A stretch of 64,000 nucleotides of DNA, taken from contig NZ_BJXB01000011.1 of NCBI RefSeq assembly GCF_007990775.1, positions 1 through 64,000 of the forward strand, in the 5' to 3' direction. Shown here in pieces: positions 42,523 through 50,487 of the stretch. A model generated the notes under the pieces. The model was not told the origin of the DNA. It did not search any database and worked only from the letters and a program-made list of their open reading frames with translations. The DNA is from Deinococcus cellulosilyticus NBRC 106333 = KACC 11606 (GTDB lineage Bacteria > Deinococcota > Deinococci > Deinococcales > Deinococcaceae). The translations under genes were made by a program, and so were the position numbers. Position 1 is the first letter of the stretch. Each line of letters starts with the position of its first letter.

Positions 42523-42885
42523 AACCAATATCGTCGAGGTTTAGAGGTGATGCATGGGTGAAACACCAGTCTTGCCTGTACAGATCAGCTCTTTTCTGCT
42601 GAAATTCATGACTGTTGCAGACGCCAACAAAGCCGTGATTCCTCAGCGAAACCTTCAAAACATGTTGGGCCTCAAAACTTGTAGAAATGAACATAAAATG
42701 AGAAAAACATAAAGCACTTGTTACTTTTCTAATCTATTACATCAAAATCCAGCTCCGCTTGCGCTTGCAGATGCTGAAGGTGATTTTAAAGGTATGATCT
42801 TGAAAGTCCCCTCCAAAGGTCTTCAGCACAATGACATTCCAGAGGCTGCAACTGCGGAGGGACAGGCTTTCTGCTGGAGGATTTG
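42523..42885. other. AT-rich divergent control region between algF and the AlgX-like gene
   Basis: No gene is visible in these 363 bases. The region is AT-rich around 42690-42740, holds the shared motif at 42719-42731, and a TATGAT-like box near 42793 that may serve the AlgX-like gene. I see no further strong hairpin or known riboswitch. Confidence 0.5.
42719..42731 (+). promoter_or_regulatory. Shared upstream motif TGTTACTTTTCTA, copy 2
   Basis: Identical 13-mer to 31830-31842, preceded by AAAATGAGAAA (42695-42705); the gap between the two parts is 7 bases longer here. It lies 155 bases upstream of the AlgX-like gene. Confidence 0.45.
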
Positions 42886-44115
42886 ATGAAGAGAAAAGTT
42901 GTTTTGGGTCTGATGTTTTTCAGTCTGGGTCTTTCCCATGCTGCTGGTTGCACTGAACTGAAAAACCTTAAAAATTACTCTGATCCTGCGTACATGATCC
43001 ATGAAGGCAAGAACGGTTGGTTTCTGCGCAATACTGACTTCAAAGTGAACGGAAAAATCTCTGCCGAAGCACTGCCTTATATTGAAATACTAAGCAGGAT
43101 ATTCAATGATGTTTATGGTTCAAAAATTTACATGCCACTTATACCAAACCGATCAATGTTTATCGATCCTGATGAGTACCCTGATACCGCCAAATTTGAT
43201 AGAAATCAAACCTTTCAGCTGTACCGTGAAACCATCAAACAGCTAAATAAGATTGGCATCTATGCTGATGATCTGACATTACTTGATGGAGAAGGTTTCT
43301 TTTTTAAGGATGATCATCACTGGAAAACAAAAGGCGTCCAAGAGACTTCGGCAATGCTTGCTAGAAGCGTTGCTCGACTTAAATTGCTGACTGAGGGCGA
43401 TCTCGAGTTTAAGATGATTGCCGATGGAAAATACAATAGCGATTTTCTGACCGGAAAAGATGTTAATAAAATATGCAACAGTAACAATCTTCCGGAAACC
43501 GACGTTAAATATAGATTTGAATTTCCTGAATCTATTGGTCTGTTTGACGACCTTGAGAGTAATGTTGTGCTGGTGGGAACAAGCTACAGCACCAAGCCTT
43601 CCAATTTTCCTGGTTTTTTGCAGTATTACCTGAAATCCAGTATAGAGAATTACTCAATGGATGGTGGAGGAGCATTTGGAGGGCTTGAGCAATACCTGGT
43701 CAGCAGCAGTTTTGAAGAAAAAAAGCCTAAATTGATGATCTGGGAGAAGGCTTATTATCAGGGGTTTGGAAACCAGTCAAGTTTATCTTTGCTTAGAAAT
43801 CTGGTGGCGCTTGCGCTTGGTAAATGTAAATCTTCGCGTCCCGCTCTAAAAAAGGAATTGCTGGATCAGTTGACTGCTTTGAACCATCGCCAGAAGATTG
43901 ATCTGTTTGTTGAAAGTAATGTTTTTGACTTGAAGTTGCAAATTAAGTATGCAAATGGCAACACTGAAAACCTGACATTCACACGCAACACCAACACCAA
44001 AAATACAGGGTGGTATTCGACACTGCTTCCTGCTGGCAATCCTGTGCAGATTGACGTGACTGACCTGAATGGTCACCCCCTCCAGGCACAGGTGGAGACC
44101 TGCGCCATTCGGTAA
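42886..44115 (+). CDS. AlgX-like SGNH acetyltransferase with C-terminal domain, low GC
   Basis: A 409-residue exported protein: signal peptide (MKRKVVLGLMFFSLGLSHAAG), an SGNH/AlgX catalytic domain with DDHHW (142-146) and GTSYS (231-235), and a C-terminal beta-rich domain (about 305-409) where AlgX has its carbohydrate-binding module. Cysteines at 22 and 197 may pair as in AlgX. GGAGG five bases before the ATG at 42886 fixes the start. Codon use is unlike its neighbours: sampled lines run near 30-48% GC against about 60% next door, a sign of transfer. It is divergent from algFIJ and probably part of the same acetylation function. Confidence 0.83.
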   Translation: MKRKVVLGLMFFSLGLSHAAGCTELKNLKNYSDPAYMIHEGKNGWFLRNTDFKVNGKISAEALPYIEILSRIFNDVYGSKIYMPLIPNRSMFIDPDEYPDTAKFDRNQTFQLYRETIKQLNKIGIYADDLTLLDGEGFFFKDDHHWKTKGVQETSAMLARSVARLKLLTEGDLEFKMIADGKYNSDFLTGKDVNKICNSNNLPETDVKYRFEFPESIGLFDDLESNVVLVGTSYSTKPSNFPGFLQYYLKSSIENYSMDGGGAFGGLEQYLVSSSFEEKKPKLMIWEKAYYQGFGNQSSLSLLRNLVALALGKCKSSRPALKKELLDQLTALNHRQKIDLFVESNVFDLKLQIKYANGNTENLTFTRNTNTKNTGWYSTLLPAGNPVQIDVTDLNGHPLQAQVETCAIR

Positions 44116-44152
44116 GGACTGTTGTTTGAAACACAACTGAATGGATCTGTAA

Positions 44153-44193
44153 CCCCGGTGCCCAGAGATGAAAATCCAGCACCGGGGATTTTT
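44153..44193 (+). terminator. Terminator of the AlgX-like gene
   Basis: CCCCGGTG (44153-44160) pairs with CACCGGGG (44180-44187), followed by ATTTTT. Confidence 0.75.
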
Positions 44194-44195
44194 GG

Positions 44196-44225
44196 TTGAC
44201 AAGCCTTCTGTATGCTAGATACACT
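44196..44225 (+). promoter_or_regulatory. Promoter of the nucleoside ABC operon
   Basis: TTGACA (44196-44201), 18-base spacer, TACACT (44220-44225), the same layout as the xylF promoter. Confidence 0.65.
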
Positions 44226-44232
44226 TGCGCTG

Positions 44233-44369
44233 AGTCCAATCGCGTGAGATGGGGCTCACGTCAAGACCGTATCCAGTCAGCACGACTTTTCCGCACCTCA
44301 GGCAGGTGCACCGCTGGAGCACGCGTATCCGCGTAAGTCTGTCATGTGAGACAGATTGAAAGGAACAAC
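44233..44369 (+). promoter_or_regulatory. Structured 5' leader of the nucleoside ABC operon, candidate riboregulator
   Basis: Four separate perfect stems in about 115 bases: CGTGAG/CTCACG (44243-44260), GCACCT/AGGTGC (44293-44309), ACGCG/CGCGT (44321-44334) and TCTGTC/GACAGA (44338-44355). An AGGAAC ribosome site and a short ORF follow. It does not match the purine riboswitch pattern I know. With genes for a BMP-type nucleoside transporter downstream, a nucleoside- or purine-sensing leader is a reasonable guess, not shown. Confidence 0.45.
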
Positions 44370-44432
44370 ATGCAAGTCAAGCAAGGGTTTCACCACCCCG
44401 CGCTGTGGTCAGGCCTCAGGAGACCTTCCTGA
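44370..44432 (+). CDS. 20-codon leader ORF overlapping the ABC ATPase gene
   Basis: ATG at 44370 behind GAAAGGAAC, 20 sense codons rich in G, H, R and P, and a TGA at 44430-44432 whose last base is the first base of the ATPase ATG (TGATG). The overlap and the ribosome site suggest it is translated and couples translation of the ATPase gene. It may be part of a leader-based control device. No protein function is proposed. Confidence 0.45.
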   Translation: MQVKQGFHHPALWSGLRRPS

Positions 44433-45961
44433 TGGCCTCTCAAAATGGGGTGTCTGCACGCCAGATCACCCTCAGTCACATCACCAAAACGTTTCCGGGC
44501 GTGATCGCCAACGACGATGTGACCCTCACCCTCAATGTGGGAGAGGTGCACGCCATCCTCGGTGAGAACGGGGCAGGCAAAACCAGCCTGATGAATGTGC
44601 TGTACGGGATCTACCACCCGGACCAGGGACAGATCCTGCTCGACGGAAAGCCTGTGCGCATCGACTCTCCGAAAGACGCCATCCGTCTGGGTGTGGGTCT
44701 GGTGCCACAACACCCCATGCTGGTCCGTGCCCACACCGTTGAAGAAAACATTGCCCTTTCACAGGTCACCCACGGTGGAGCGTCCTTCTGGAACCCCACT
44801 TCAAACATCCGCAGGCGGATTGTGGAGCTCTCCGGGCGCTATGGCCTGAAAGTGGACCCAAAAGCCCCTGTCTGGCAGCTTTCTGCCGGGGAGCAGCAAC
44901 GGGTGGAGATCCTCAAAGTGCTCTTGCAGGGCGCCCGTTTCCTGATCCTGGACGAGCCCACCAGTGTGCTCACGCCCCAGGAAGTGCAGGAACTGTTCGC
45001 GGTCTTGAGGCGCATGCGCCAGGACCACGGCATGGTGATCATCACCCACAAACTCGATGAGGTGCTCGACATCAGCGACCAGATCACCGTGCTGAGAAAA
45101 GGCAAAGTCACCGGAAACACCAAAAACGAGAACCTCAAAAAGACCGACCTGGCCCGCATGATGATCGGGGAAGAGCTGAAAGAGACCCGGGTGGCCGGGC
45201 ATCCCCATTTAAGAGGCGAAATGATCCACCTGTCAGACGCCTGGGCGATGGGAGAACGGGGTACACCTGCCCTCAAAGGGGTCAGCCTGAGTGTGCAGGG
45301 GGGCGAAATCCTCGGGGTGGCAGGCGTTGCCGGAAACGGACAGCTGGAACTCATCGAGGTGCTGACGGGCCTGAGGCCCCTCACCAGAGGGCACATTTTT
45401 GTCAAAGGCAAGGACATGAAAGGCCAGAATGCAGAAGCCTTCTTCCAATCTGGCATTGCCCACGTGCCCGAGGACCGCAACCACTACGGCATCGTGCCCA
45501 ACATGACTGTCGAGGAGAACCTGATTTTGCGGGCCATGAACCAGAACCCTTACTCGAAGGCTGGAATCATGGATTTTGCCGCCATCCGGGAGCATGCCCG
45601 GCAGAACATCCAGAAGTACGACATCCGCACCCCCACAGCAGACACCCGTGCAAGGCTCCTCAGCGGTGGGAACGTGCAGAAACTCATTCTGGCCCGCGAA
45701 CTTGAAAGCAACCCGGATGTGCTCGTGGCGGCCCACCCCACTTATGGTCTCGACATCGGGGCAACCACCCAGGTGCATCAGCTTTTGCTGGAAAAACGGG
45801 CACAGGGCATGGGCATTGTGCTGGTCAGTGAAGACCTCGATGAACTGATGAACCTTTCGGACCGCATTGTGGTGATTTTTGCCGGGACCTTCACTGGAAC
45901 CCTCACACGCGCCGAATTCCAGCGTGAGAAACTCGGCCTGATGATGGCAGGTGAAGCATGA
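44432..45961 (+). CDS. Nucleoside ABC transporter ATP-binding protein (two NBDs)
   Basis: A 509-residue ABC ATPase with two nucleotide-binding domains, as in RbsA/NupA-type transporters that pair with BMP-family binding proteins. The first domain has a full Walker A GENGAGKT, signature LSAGEQQRVE and Walker B FLILDEPTSVL. The second has a degenerate Walker A (GVAGNGQLEL), signature LSGGNVQKL and VLVAAHPTYGLD, as is usual in this subfamily. The open frame starts at 44405, but the ATG at 44432 overlaps the leader ORF stop. The downstream permease gene overlaps it by four bases (ATGA). Confidence 0.92.
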   Translation: MASQNGVSARQITLSHITKTFPGVIANDDVTLTLNVGEVHAILGENGAGKTSLMNVLYGIYHPDQGQILLDGKPVRIDSPKDAIRLGVGLVPQHPMLVRAHTVEENIALSQVTHGGASFWNPTSNIRRRIVELSGRYGLKVDPKAPVWQLSAGEQQRVEILKVLLQGARFLILDEPTSVLTPQEVQELFAVLRRMRQDHGMVIITHKLDEVLDISDQITVLRKGKVTGNTKNENLKKTDLARMMIGEELKETRVAGHPHLRGEMIHLSDAWAMGERGTPALKGVSLSVQGGEILGVAGVAGNGQLELIEVLTGLRPLTRGHIFVKGKDMKGQNAEAFFQSGIAHVPEDRNHYGIVPNMTVEENLILRAMNQNPYSKAGIMDFAAIREHARQNIQKYDIRTPTADTRARLLSGGNVQKLILARELESNPDVLVAAHPTYGLDIGATTQVHQLLLEKRAQGMGIVLVSEDLDELMNLSDRIVVIFAGTFTGTLTRAEFQREKLGLMMAGEA

Positions 45962-47076
45962 AGACCATTGCTGGTTTTCTGGTGCAGGAACGCAAAGCCC
46001 CCAGCACCCGCTGGACCTTGCTGCTCTCTCTGATCAGCATTCTGGTGGCCCTGGGACTGCTTGCAGTGGTGTTCTCCATGTACGGGATCAGTCCGGTGAA
46101 GGCGTTCCAGAGCATCTTTACTGGAACCCTGACGGACTGGACCGGGTTTTCTGCAGTGCTGCAGAGAACGATCCCCCTGCTCCTGATCGGGGTTGGACTG
46201 GTGCTCGCCTTCAGGACGCTCTTTTTCAACATCGGGGCAGAAGGGCAACTGCTGATCGGGGCCACCGCTGCTGCCGGAATGGGCCTTTTTGTGCCCATGC
46301 CTGATGTGCTGCGCCTTCCCGCCATGATCCTGGTGGGATTTCTGGCCGGAGCAGCGTGGGCCTTTGTGCCTGCCCTGCTGAAACTCAGGTTGCAGATCAA
46401 CGAGGTCATCACCACCCTGATGCTCAACTACGTGGCGATCAACCTGGTGAACTACCTGATCAACGGCCCCTGGAAAGGCAAAACCGCCTATGGTTACGCC
46501 TACACCGACCCCATCCCGGATGCCGCCTGGATGCCCACTTTGCCGGGAACCAACCTGCACTGGGGCACCCTGATCCTTGCGGTGGTCTTTGCGGTGGTCA
46601 CCTGGCTCATTCTGGGCCGCACCACCGAAGGGTTCAGAATGCGCATCCTCGGTGAGAGCAGTTCTGTTGCCAAATACCTCGGAATGAACACCCTGAAGAC
46701 CACCTTGCTGGTGATGCTGATTTCTGGGGGGGCCGCAGGTCTGGCAGGGGTGGGAGAGCTGACCGGCATTCACCACAAACTCCTTGACCCCCTGCAGCTC
46801 TCGCTCGGGTACGGCTACACCGCCATCATTGTGGCGTGGCTTGCCAGAGGAAACCCCCTCGGTGTGCTGATCACCGCCCCCTTCTTTGGCCTGATCTTCG
46901 CTGCTGGAGACGTGATGAAAGTGACCCTGCAGATGCCTTTCCAGATTGTGGATGTGTTCAACGGCATCCTGCTGTTCCTGCTGATTGCCACCGAACCCCT
47001 CCTGAGATACAAACTCGTGCGGGCCACACCCCCTGCACTTCCCCACACTCCCAAGGAGCGCACCGATGGACGCTGA
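45958..47076 (+). CDS. Nucleoside ABC transporter permease 1
   Basis: A 372-residue permease of the BPD_transp_2 family (NupB/YufP-type) with about ten helices. The coupling-loop sequence GFRMRILGESSSVAKYLGMN (about 222-241) and LRLQINEVITTLMLNYVAINLVNYLI are typical. The ATG overlaps the ATPase stop (ATGA) and its end overlaps permease 2 by 11 bases, so the genes are translationally coupled. Confidence 0.92.
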   Translation: MKTIAGFLVQERKAPSTRWTLLLSLISILVALGLLAVVFSMYGISPVKAFQSIFTGTLTDWTGFSAVLQRTIPLLLIGVGLVLAFRTLFFNIGAEGQLLIGATAAAGMGLFVPMPDVLRLPAMILVGFLAGAAWAFVPALLKLRLQINEVITTLMLNYVAINLVNYLINGPWKGKTAYGYAYTDPIPDAAWMPTLPGTNLHWGTLILAVVFAVVTWLILGRTTEGFRMRILGESSSVAKYLGMNTLKTTLLVMLISGGAAGLAGVGELTGIHHKLLDPLQLSLGYGYTAIIVAWLARGNPLGVLITAPFFGLIFAAGDVMKVTLQMPFQIVDVFNGILLFLLIATEPLLRYKLVRATPPALPHTPKERTDGR

Positions 47077-47992
47077 AAACTGGCTGGTGGGCATCATTGG
47101 CCGTGCCCTTGCTTTCGGAACCCCACTGCTGTGGGCTGCTCTGGGCGAAACCTACGTGGAACGGGCCGGAGTGGTGAACCTCGGGATGGAAGGCATGATG
47201 CTGGTCGGGGCCCTCACCGGATTTGCGGTCACCATGGCCACCGACAACCCGGCACTGGGCATCCTGATGGCCGGAGTCGCAGGGGCCGTCTTCAGTGCCC
47301 TGCACGCTTTTGTGACCATCACCCTCAGGGCGAACCAGTACGTTTCGGGTCTTGCCCTCACCATCCTGGGCACCGGAGCCACCGGACTGATCGGCAAGGC
47401 CTACGAAGGTCAGCCGCTCCTGACCACCCTGGAGAACATCAGCGTTCCCGTGCTGAAAGACATCCCCATCCTGGGACCGATGCTCTTCACAGATCAAAGC
47501 GTTTTAACATACCTCGGAGTCCTGATTGGAGTTCTGTTATGGCTGCTGCTGTATAAAAGCAGACTGGGGATCATGCTCCGCTCTGCCGGAGAGAACCCCA
47601 AAGCGGTCGATGCCCAGGGCCTGAACGTGACCCTGATCCGCTACGCCGCAGTGATCTTCGGAGGATTCATGGCTGGAATTGCAGGAGGATTCTTCTCGGT
47701 GGCCTACCGCCCATCCTGGACGCAGGGCACCACTGGAGGCGTGGGCTGGATTGCCCTCGCCATTGTGATCTTTGGCCGCTGGAATCCCATGTATGTGATG
47801 CTTGGTTCGGTGTTCTTCGGAGCCCTCTACGTGCTGAGTTTCCGCCTGCAGGAAAAACTGTCCCCGGACCTCCTCAACATGATGCCCTACCTGTTCGTGA
47901 TTCTGGTGCTGATCCTCACCGCAATCGGCAAAAAAGGCTCTGGTGGTGTGCCCGAAGCCCTCGGGACCCCCTACCGCCGGGGAGAACGCTAG
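47066..47992 (+). CDS. Nucleoside ABC transporter permease 2
   Basis: A 308-residue permease (NupC/YufQ-type) and partner of permease 1. It shows ALGETYVERAGVVNLGMEGMMLVGAL at the N-terminus, LRANQYVSGLALTILGTGATG and the coupling loop LGIMLRSAGENPKAVDAQGLNV. About ten helices. In this family the two permeases form a heterodimer with the fused ATPase. Confidence 0.92.
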   Translation: MDAENWLVGIIGRALAFGTPLLWAALGETYVERAGVVNLGMEGMMLVGALTGFAVTMATDNPALGILMAGVAGAVFSALHAFVTITLRANQYVSGLALTILGTGATGLIGKAYEGQPLLTTLENISVPVLKDIPILGPMLFTDQSVLTYLGVLIGVLLWLLLYKSRLGIMLRSAGENPKAVDAQGLNVTLIRYAAVIFGGFMAGIAGGFFSVAYRPSWTQGTTGGVGWIALAIVIFGRWNPMYVMLGSVFFGALYVLSFRLQEKLSPDLLNMMPYLFVILVLILTAIGKKGSGGVPEALGTPYRRGER

Positions 47993-48071
47993 AATGGGAA
48001 GGTCCCGACAGGCTTTCCTGTCCCCCTGTTCCGCACAATTCAATGAGGCCCCATTCCCAAGGAGGAAGGTA

Positions 48072-49214
48072 ATGAAGAAAGCTGCTGCACTCGCCCTCAC
48101 CGTTGCCCTGGTCAGCTCTGCCCAGGCTGCAGACAAACTCAAAGTCGGCTGGATCTACATTGGCCCCGCCGGAGACTACGGCTGGACCTACGCCCACGAC
48201 CAGGCCCGCAAGGAAGTTGAAAAGACCCTCGGTGTGGAAAACCTGATCGTCGAGTCTGTTCCTGAAGCCCAGGCTGTGCCCTACATCGACCAACTCGTCA
48301 AGCAGGGGGCCAAGGTCATCTTCGCCACCAGCTTCGGGTATGGTCCTTCTGTGAAGGAAGCCGCCAAGAAATACCCCGACGTGATCTTCGGCTGGGCCAC
48401 CGGTGTGGAGCGCGGACCCAACATCGCCAACTACATGGCCGACTTCTACCAGATCTACTACCTCAACGGTCTGATTGCTGGAGCCCTCACCAAGAGCAAC
48501 AAGGTCGGATACGTTGCTGCTGTGCCGATTCCTGAAGTGAAACGTCACATCAACGCCTTCGCCCTCGGGGTGGCCGCAGCGAATCCCAAAGCCACCGTGA
48601 ACGTCACCTGGCTCAAAGGCTTCTACGACCCCAACGGTGCCAAAGAAGCCACCGAAAGCCTGATTGCCCAGGGCGTGGACGCCTTCGCCTTCACTGAAGA
48701 CACCCCCACCGTGTCCCAGGTGGCCGACAAGAAGGGCCTCCCCAGCTTCGGGCACTACAGCCCCATGCTGAAATATGCCCCCAAGACCATGGCCTCTGGT
48801 CAGCTTGTGGACTGGAGCATCTTCTACACCGACTTCCTCAAGAAAGTCCAGAACGGCACCTACACTGCCAAGAACCTGCAGAACGTCGACTACTGGCAAC
48901 TGCTCGGGGACAAAGCCGTGATGATGGGTGCAGACGAAAAAACCCTCATCAACCCCGTCTACAAGGCCAAACTGCAGAGCGTCAAGGTCAAAACTGCTGA
49001 CCTCGGGACCCTCAGCGTGTACGACCTGGTGCTGAAGCGTCTGGCCCAGATGAACAAGAAGAAGCCCACCTTTGACCCCTTCAAAGGCCCCATTGTGGAC
49101 CGCAAAGGCAAAACTGTGGTCACCAAGGGCAAGATTCCCAGCGTGAAGGAACTCACCAGCATGGAGTGGGCAGCCAAAAACGTGGTTGGAAGCTGGCCCA
49201 ACGAACCCAAGTAA
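48072..49214 (+). CDS. BMP/PnrA-family nucleoside-binding protein
   Basis: A 380-residue substrate-binding protein of the BMP family (PnrA, TmpC), which bind purine or other nucleosides. The signal peptide MKKAAALALTVALVSSAQA is cut before ADKLKVGWIYIGPAGDYGWTY; the YGW motif stacks on the base in PnrA. There is no lipobox cysteine, so this member is periplasmic rather than a lipoprotein, which is unusual for BMP proteins. AAGGAGG precedes the ATG at 48072; the frame open to 47943 is ignored. It lies last in the operon, 79 bases after permease 2. Confidence 0.92.
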   Translation: MKKAAALALTVALVSSAQAADKLKVGWIYIGPAGDYGWTYAHDQARKEVEKTLGVENLIVESVPEAQAVPYIDQLVKQGAKVIFATSFGYGPSVKEAAKKYPDVIFGWATGVERGPNIANYMADFYQIYYLNGLIAGALTKSNKVGYVAAVPIPEVKRHINAFALGVAAANPKATVNVTWLKGFYDPNGAKEATESLIAQGVDAFAFTEDTPTVSQVADKKGLPSFGHYSPMLKYAPKTMASGQLVDWSIFYTDFLKKVQNGTYTAKNLQNVDYWQLLGDKAVMMGADEKTLINPVYKAKLQSVKVKTADLGTLSVYDLVLKRLAQMNKKKPTFDPFKGPIVDRKGKTVVTKGKIPSVKELTSMEWAAKNVVGSWPNEPK

Positions 49215-49231
49215 GGATTTCTTTTATGCAT

Positions 49232-49285
49232 CAGGGGCGAGCCATCGGCCCGCCCCTACAGAATCCCCCGGGTGTTGGGGGATTT
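49232..49285 (+). terminator. REP-like stem plus terminator hairpin after the BMP operon
   Basis: AGGGGCG...CGCCCCT (49233-49257, with GCC/GGC pairing inside) resembles the GTAGGGGCG repeat family. AATCCCCC / GGGGGATT (49262-49284) follows with a short T tail. Both lie between convergent genes. Confidence 0.65.
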
Positions 49286-49303
49286 GTCATGTGTGATTGG
49301 CAG

Positions 49304-49780
49304 TTACTGCCCGAACACCTTCGCAATGGCGGCCACCGCGCACTGCTCGTCCAGATGGCCTCCGGGTGCGCCACCGACGCCCACGGCACCGATCACTTCA
49401 TTGCCTGCACGGATGGGAACCCCTCCGGCTAGCACCAGAAAACCAGGGATGTCCGGGAGGTACTGGGCAGCAGCGTTCTTTTGCACATTTTCCAGCACCG
49501 CAGAGGTCAGGTTGCGGGCAGAGACGGAAGTGAAAGCCTTGGCCTTGCTGGCCTCGATGGTGTGGGGGCCAGCTCCATCTGCACGGGCCACGGCGACCAC
49601 CAGACCGGAGCGGTCCACCACGGTGGCAGAAACCAGATAACCTTTGGCCTGACATTCAGCCACAGCTTGCATGGCAATGGTGTTGGCAGCAGCCAGGGAA
49701 ACATTCTGGGTGGTGACGGTGTTCTGGGCAAAGGCAATGGTGGAAGCAGCAACCAGCAGGGTCAGGGTGTATTTCAACAT
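49304..49780 (-). CDS. Secreted HbpS/GlcG-family protein
   Basis: A 158-residue exported protein: signal peptide MLKYTLTLLVAASTIAFA, then a GlcG/HbpS domain (AMQAVAECQAKGYLVSATVVDRSGLVVAVARADGA, SKAKAFTSVSARNLTSAVLENV, GGVPIRAGNEVIGAVGVGGAPGG). In Streptomyces, HbpS is a secreted haem-binding protein that modulates the SenS sensor kinase under redox stress. Here the gene is 81 bases downstream of a two-component pair. The ATG at 49780 has AAGGAG; the frame extends to 50203 only as a shadow. Haem binding is inferred, not seen. Confidence 0.85.
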   Translation of the reverse strand: MLKYTLTLLVAASTIAFAQNTVTTQNVSLAAANTIAMQAVAECQAKGYLVSATVVDRSGLVVAVARADGAGPHTIEASKAKAFTSVSARNLTSAVLENVQKNAAAQYLPDIPGFLVLAGGVPIRAGNEVIGAVGVGGAPGGHLDEQCAVAAIAKVFGQ

Positions 49781-49848
49781 GTTCAATCTCCTTGATGAAC
49801 ATGTTAAAAACTTTGCTCCAGAGATGAAATTCGGTCCTTTACGGTCTG

Positions 49849-49870
49849 GCATCCGTAGTTTTACGGATGC
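49849..49870. promoter_or_regulatory. Perfect inverted repeat GCATCCGTA-N4-TACGGATGC before the HbpS-like gene
   Basis: A 9-base perfect inverted repeat with a 4-base centre, overlapping the response-regulator stop codon. TTTACGG occurs once more at 49839. No T run follows on either strand, so an operator for the response regulator is more likely than a terminator. Confidence 0.45.
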
Positions 49871-50487
49871 AGGGCATTGAAGTAAAGGCGGATCAGCTGT
49901 GCCAGCGAGGAAACCTCCAGCTTCTCCATGATGTGGGCACGGTGGGTTTCCACGGTGCGTGGGGAAAGCCCCAGGTCTTTTGCCACCTGTTTGCTGGAGA
50001 GCCCTTCCAGCATGCCTTCCAGCACCTCTTTTTCTCTGGGAGAGAGCTTGTCCAGCAATTCTCTGGCCTGCTGGGTGGAGGCCAGTTTCTCGCGGGTCTG
50101 GATGTGATGCCGCACCGCTTTCTGCAAGGCATCGATCAGTTGCTGCTCGTCGATGGGTTTCAGCAGGAACTCTGCTGCACCGTTCAAAAAGGCCCGCCTG
50201 CACAGCTCCACGTCACCATGCCCGGTCATGAAGATGATGGGGAGGTCGATGCCCCTGTGTTTCAGTTCTGCCTGCACCTGCAGGCCACTCATGATGGGCA
50301 TGCGGATGTCCAGAATCAGACAGCCCACCGGGTCGGGATCGAATTCGGCAAAGAACGCTATGGGGGTGCTGTAGGTTTTCACATGCAGACCGATGGTCTG
50401 GATCAGAAATTCGAGGGCTTCGCGCACCGCCTGATCGTCATCAAGCACATGCACAAGGGGATGGTCTGTGGGGGGGTCAGTGGACAT
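49861..50487 (-). CDS. FixJ/NarL-type response regulator
   Basis: A 208-residue regulator: receiver domain with acidic pocket DDD (16-18), phospho-acceptor D60 in LILDIRMP and lysine in LLKP, followed by a LuxR-type HTH (about 143-205, LSPREKEVLEGMLEGLSSKQVAKDLGLSPRTVETHRAHIMEKL). It belongs with the kinase gene that overlaps it by 11 bases. The frame is open to 50568; the ATG at 50487 fits the domain start. Likely targets include the HbpS-like gene just downstream. Confidence 0.92.
   Translation of the reverse strand: MSTDPPTDHPLVHVLDDDQAVREALEFLIQTIGLHVKTYSTPIAFFAEFDPDPVGCLILDIRMPIMSGLQVQAELKHRGIDLPIIFMTGHGDVELCRRAFLNGAAEFLLKPIDEQQLIDALQKAVRHHIQTREKLASTQQARELLDKLSPREKEVLEGMLEGLSSKQVAKDLGLSPRTVETHRAHIMEKLEVSSLAQLIRLYFNALHP

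Noticed and set aside
41026..42561. 511-codon plus-strand frame antisense to algI and algF
   Set aside because: The minus strand encodes clear MBOAT and AlgF proteins; long antisense frames are common in high-GC DNA.
42661..44115. Prophage or genomic island around the low-GC AlgX-like gene
   Set aside because: Only one gene and its upstream region have low GC; there is no integrase, tRNA, attachment repeat or phage gene nearby.
44229..44240. GCTGAGT in the nucleoside operon leader as a TPP riboswitch motif
   Set aside because: TPP riboswitches need a fuller conserved set (including CTGAGA and ACCTGA-type elements), which is absent, and the downstream genes are not thiamine genes.
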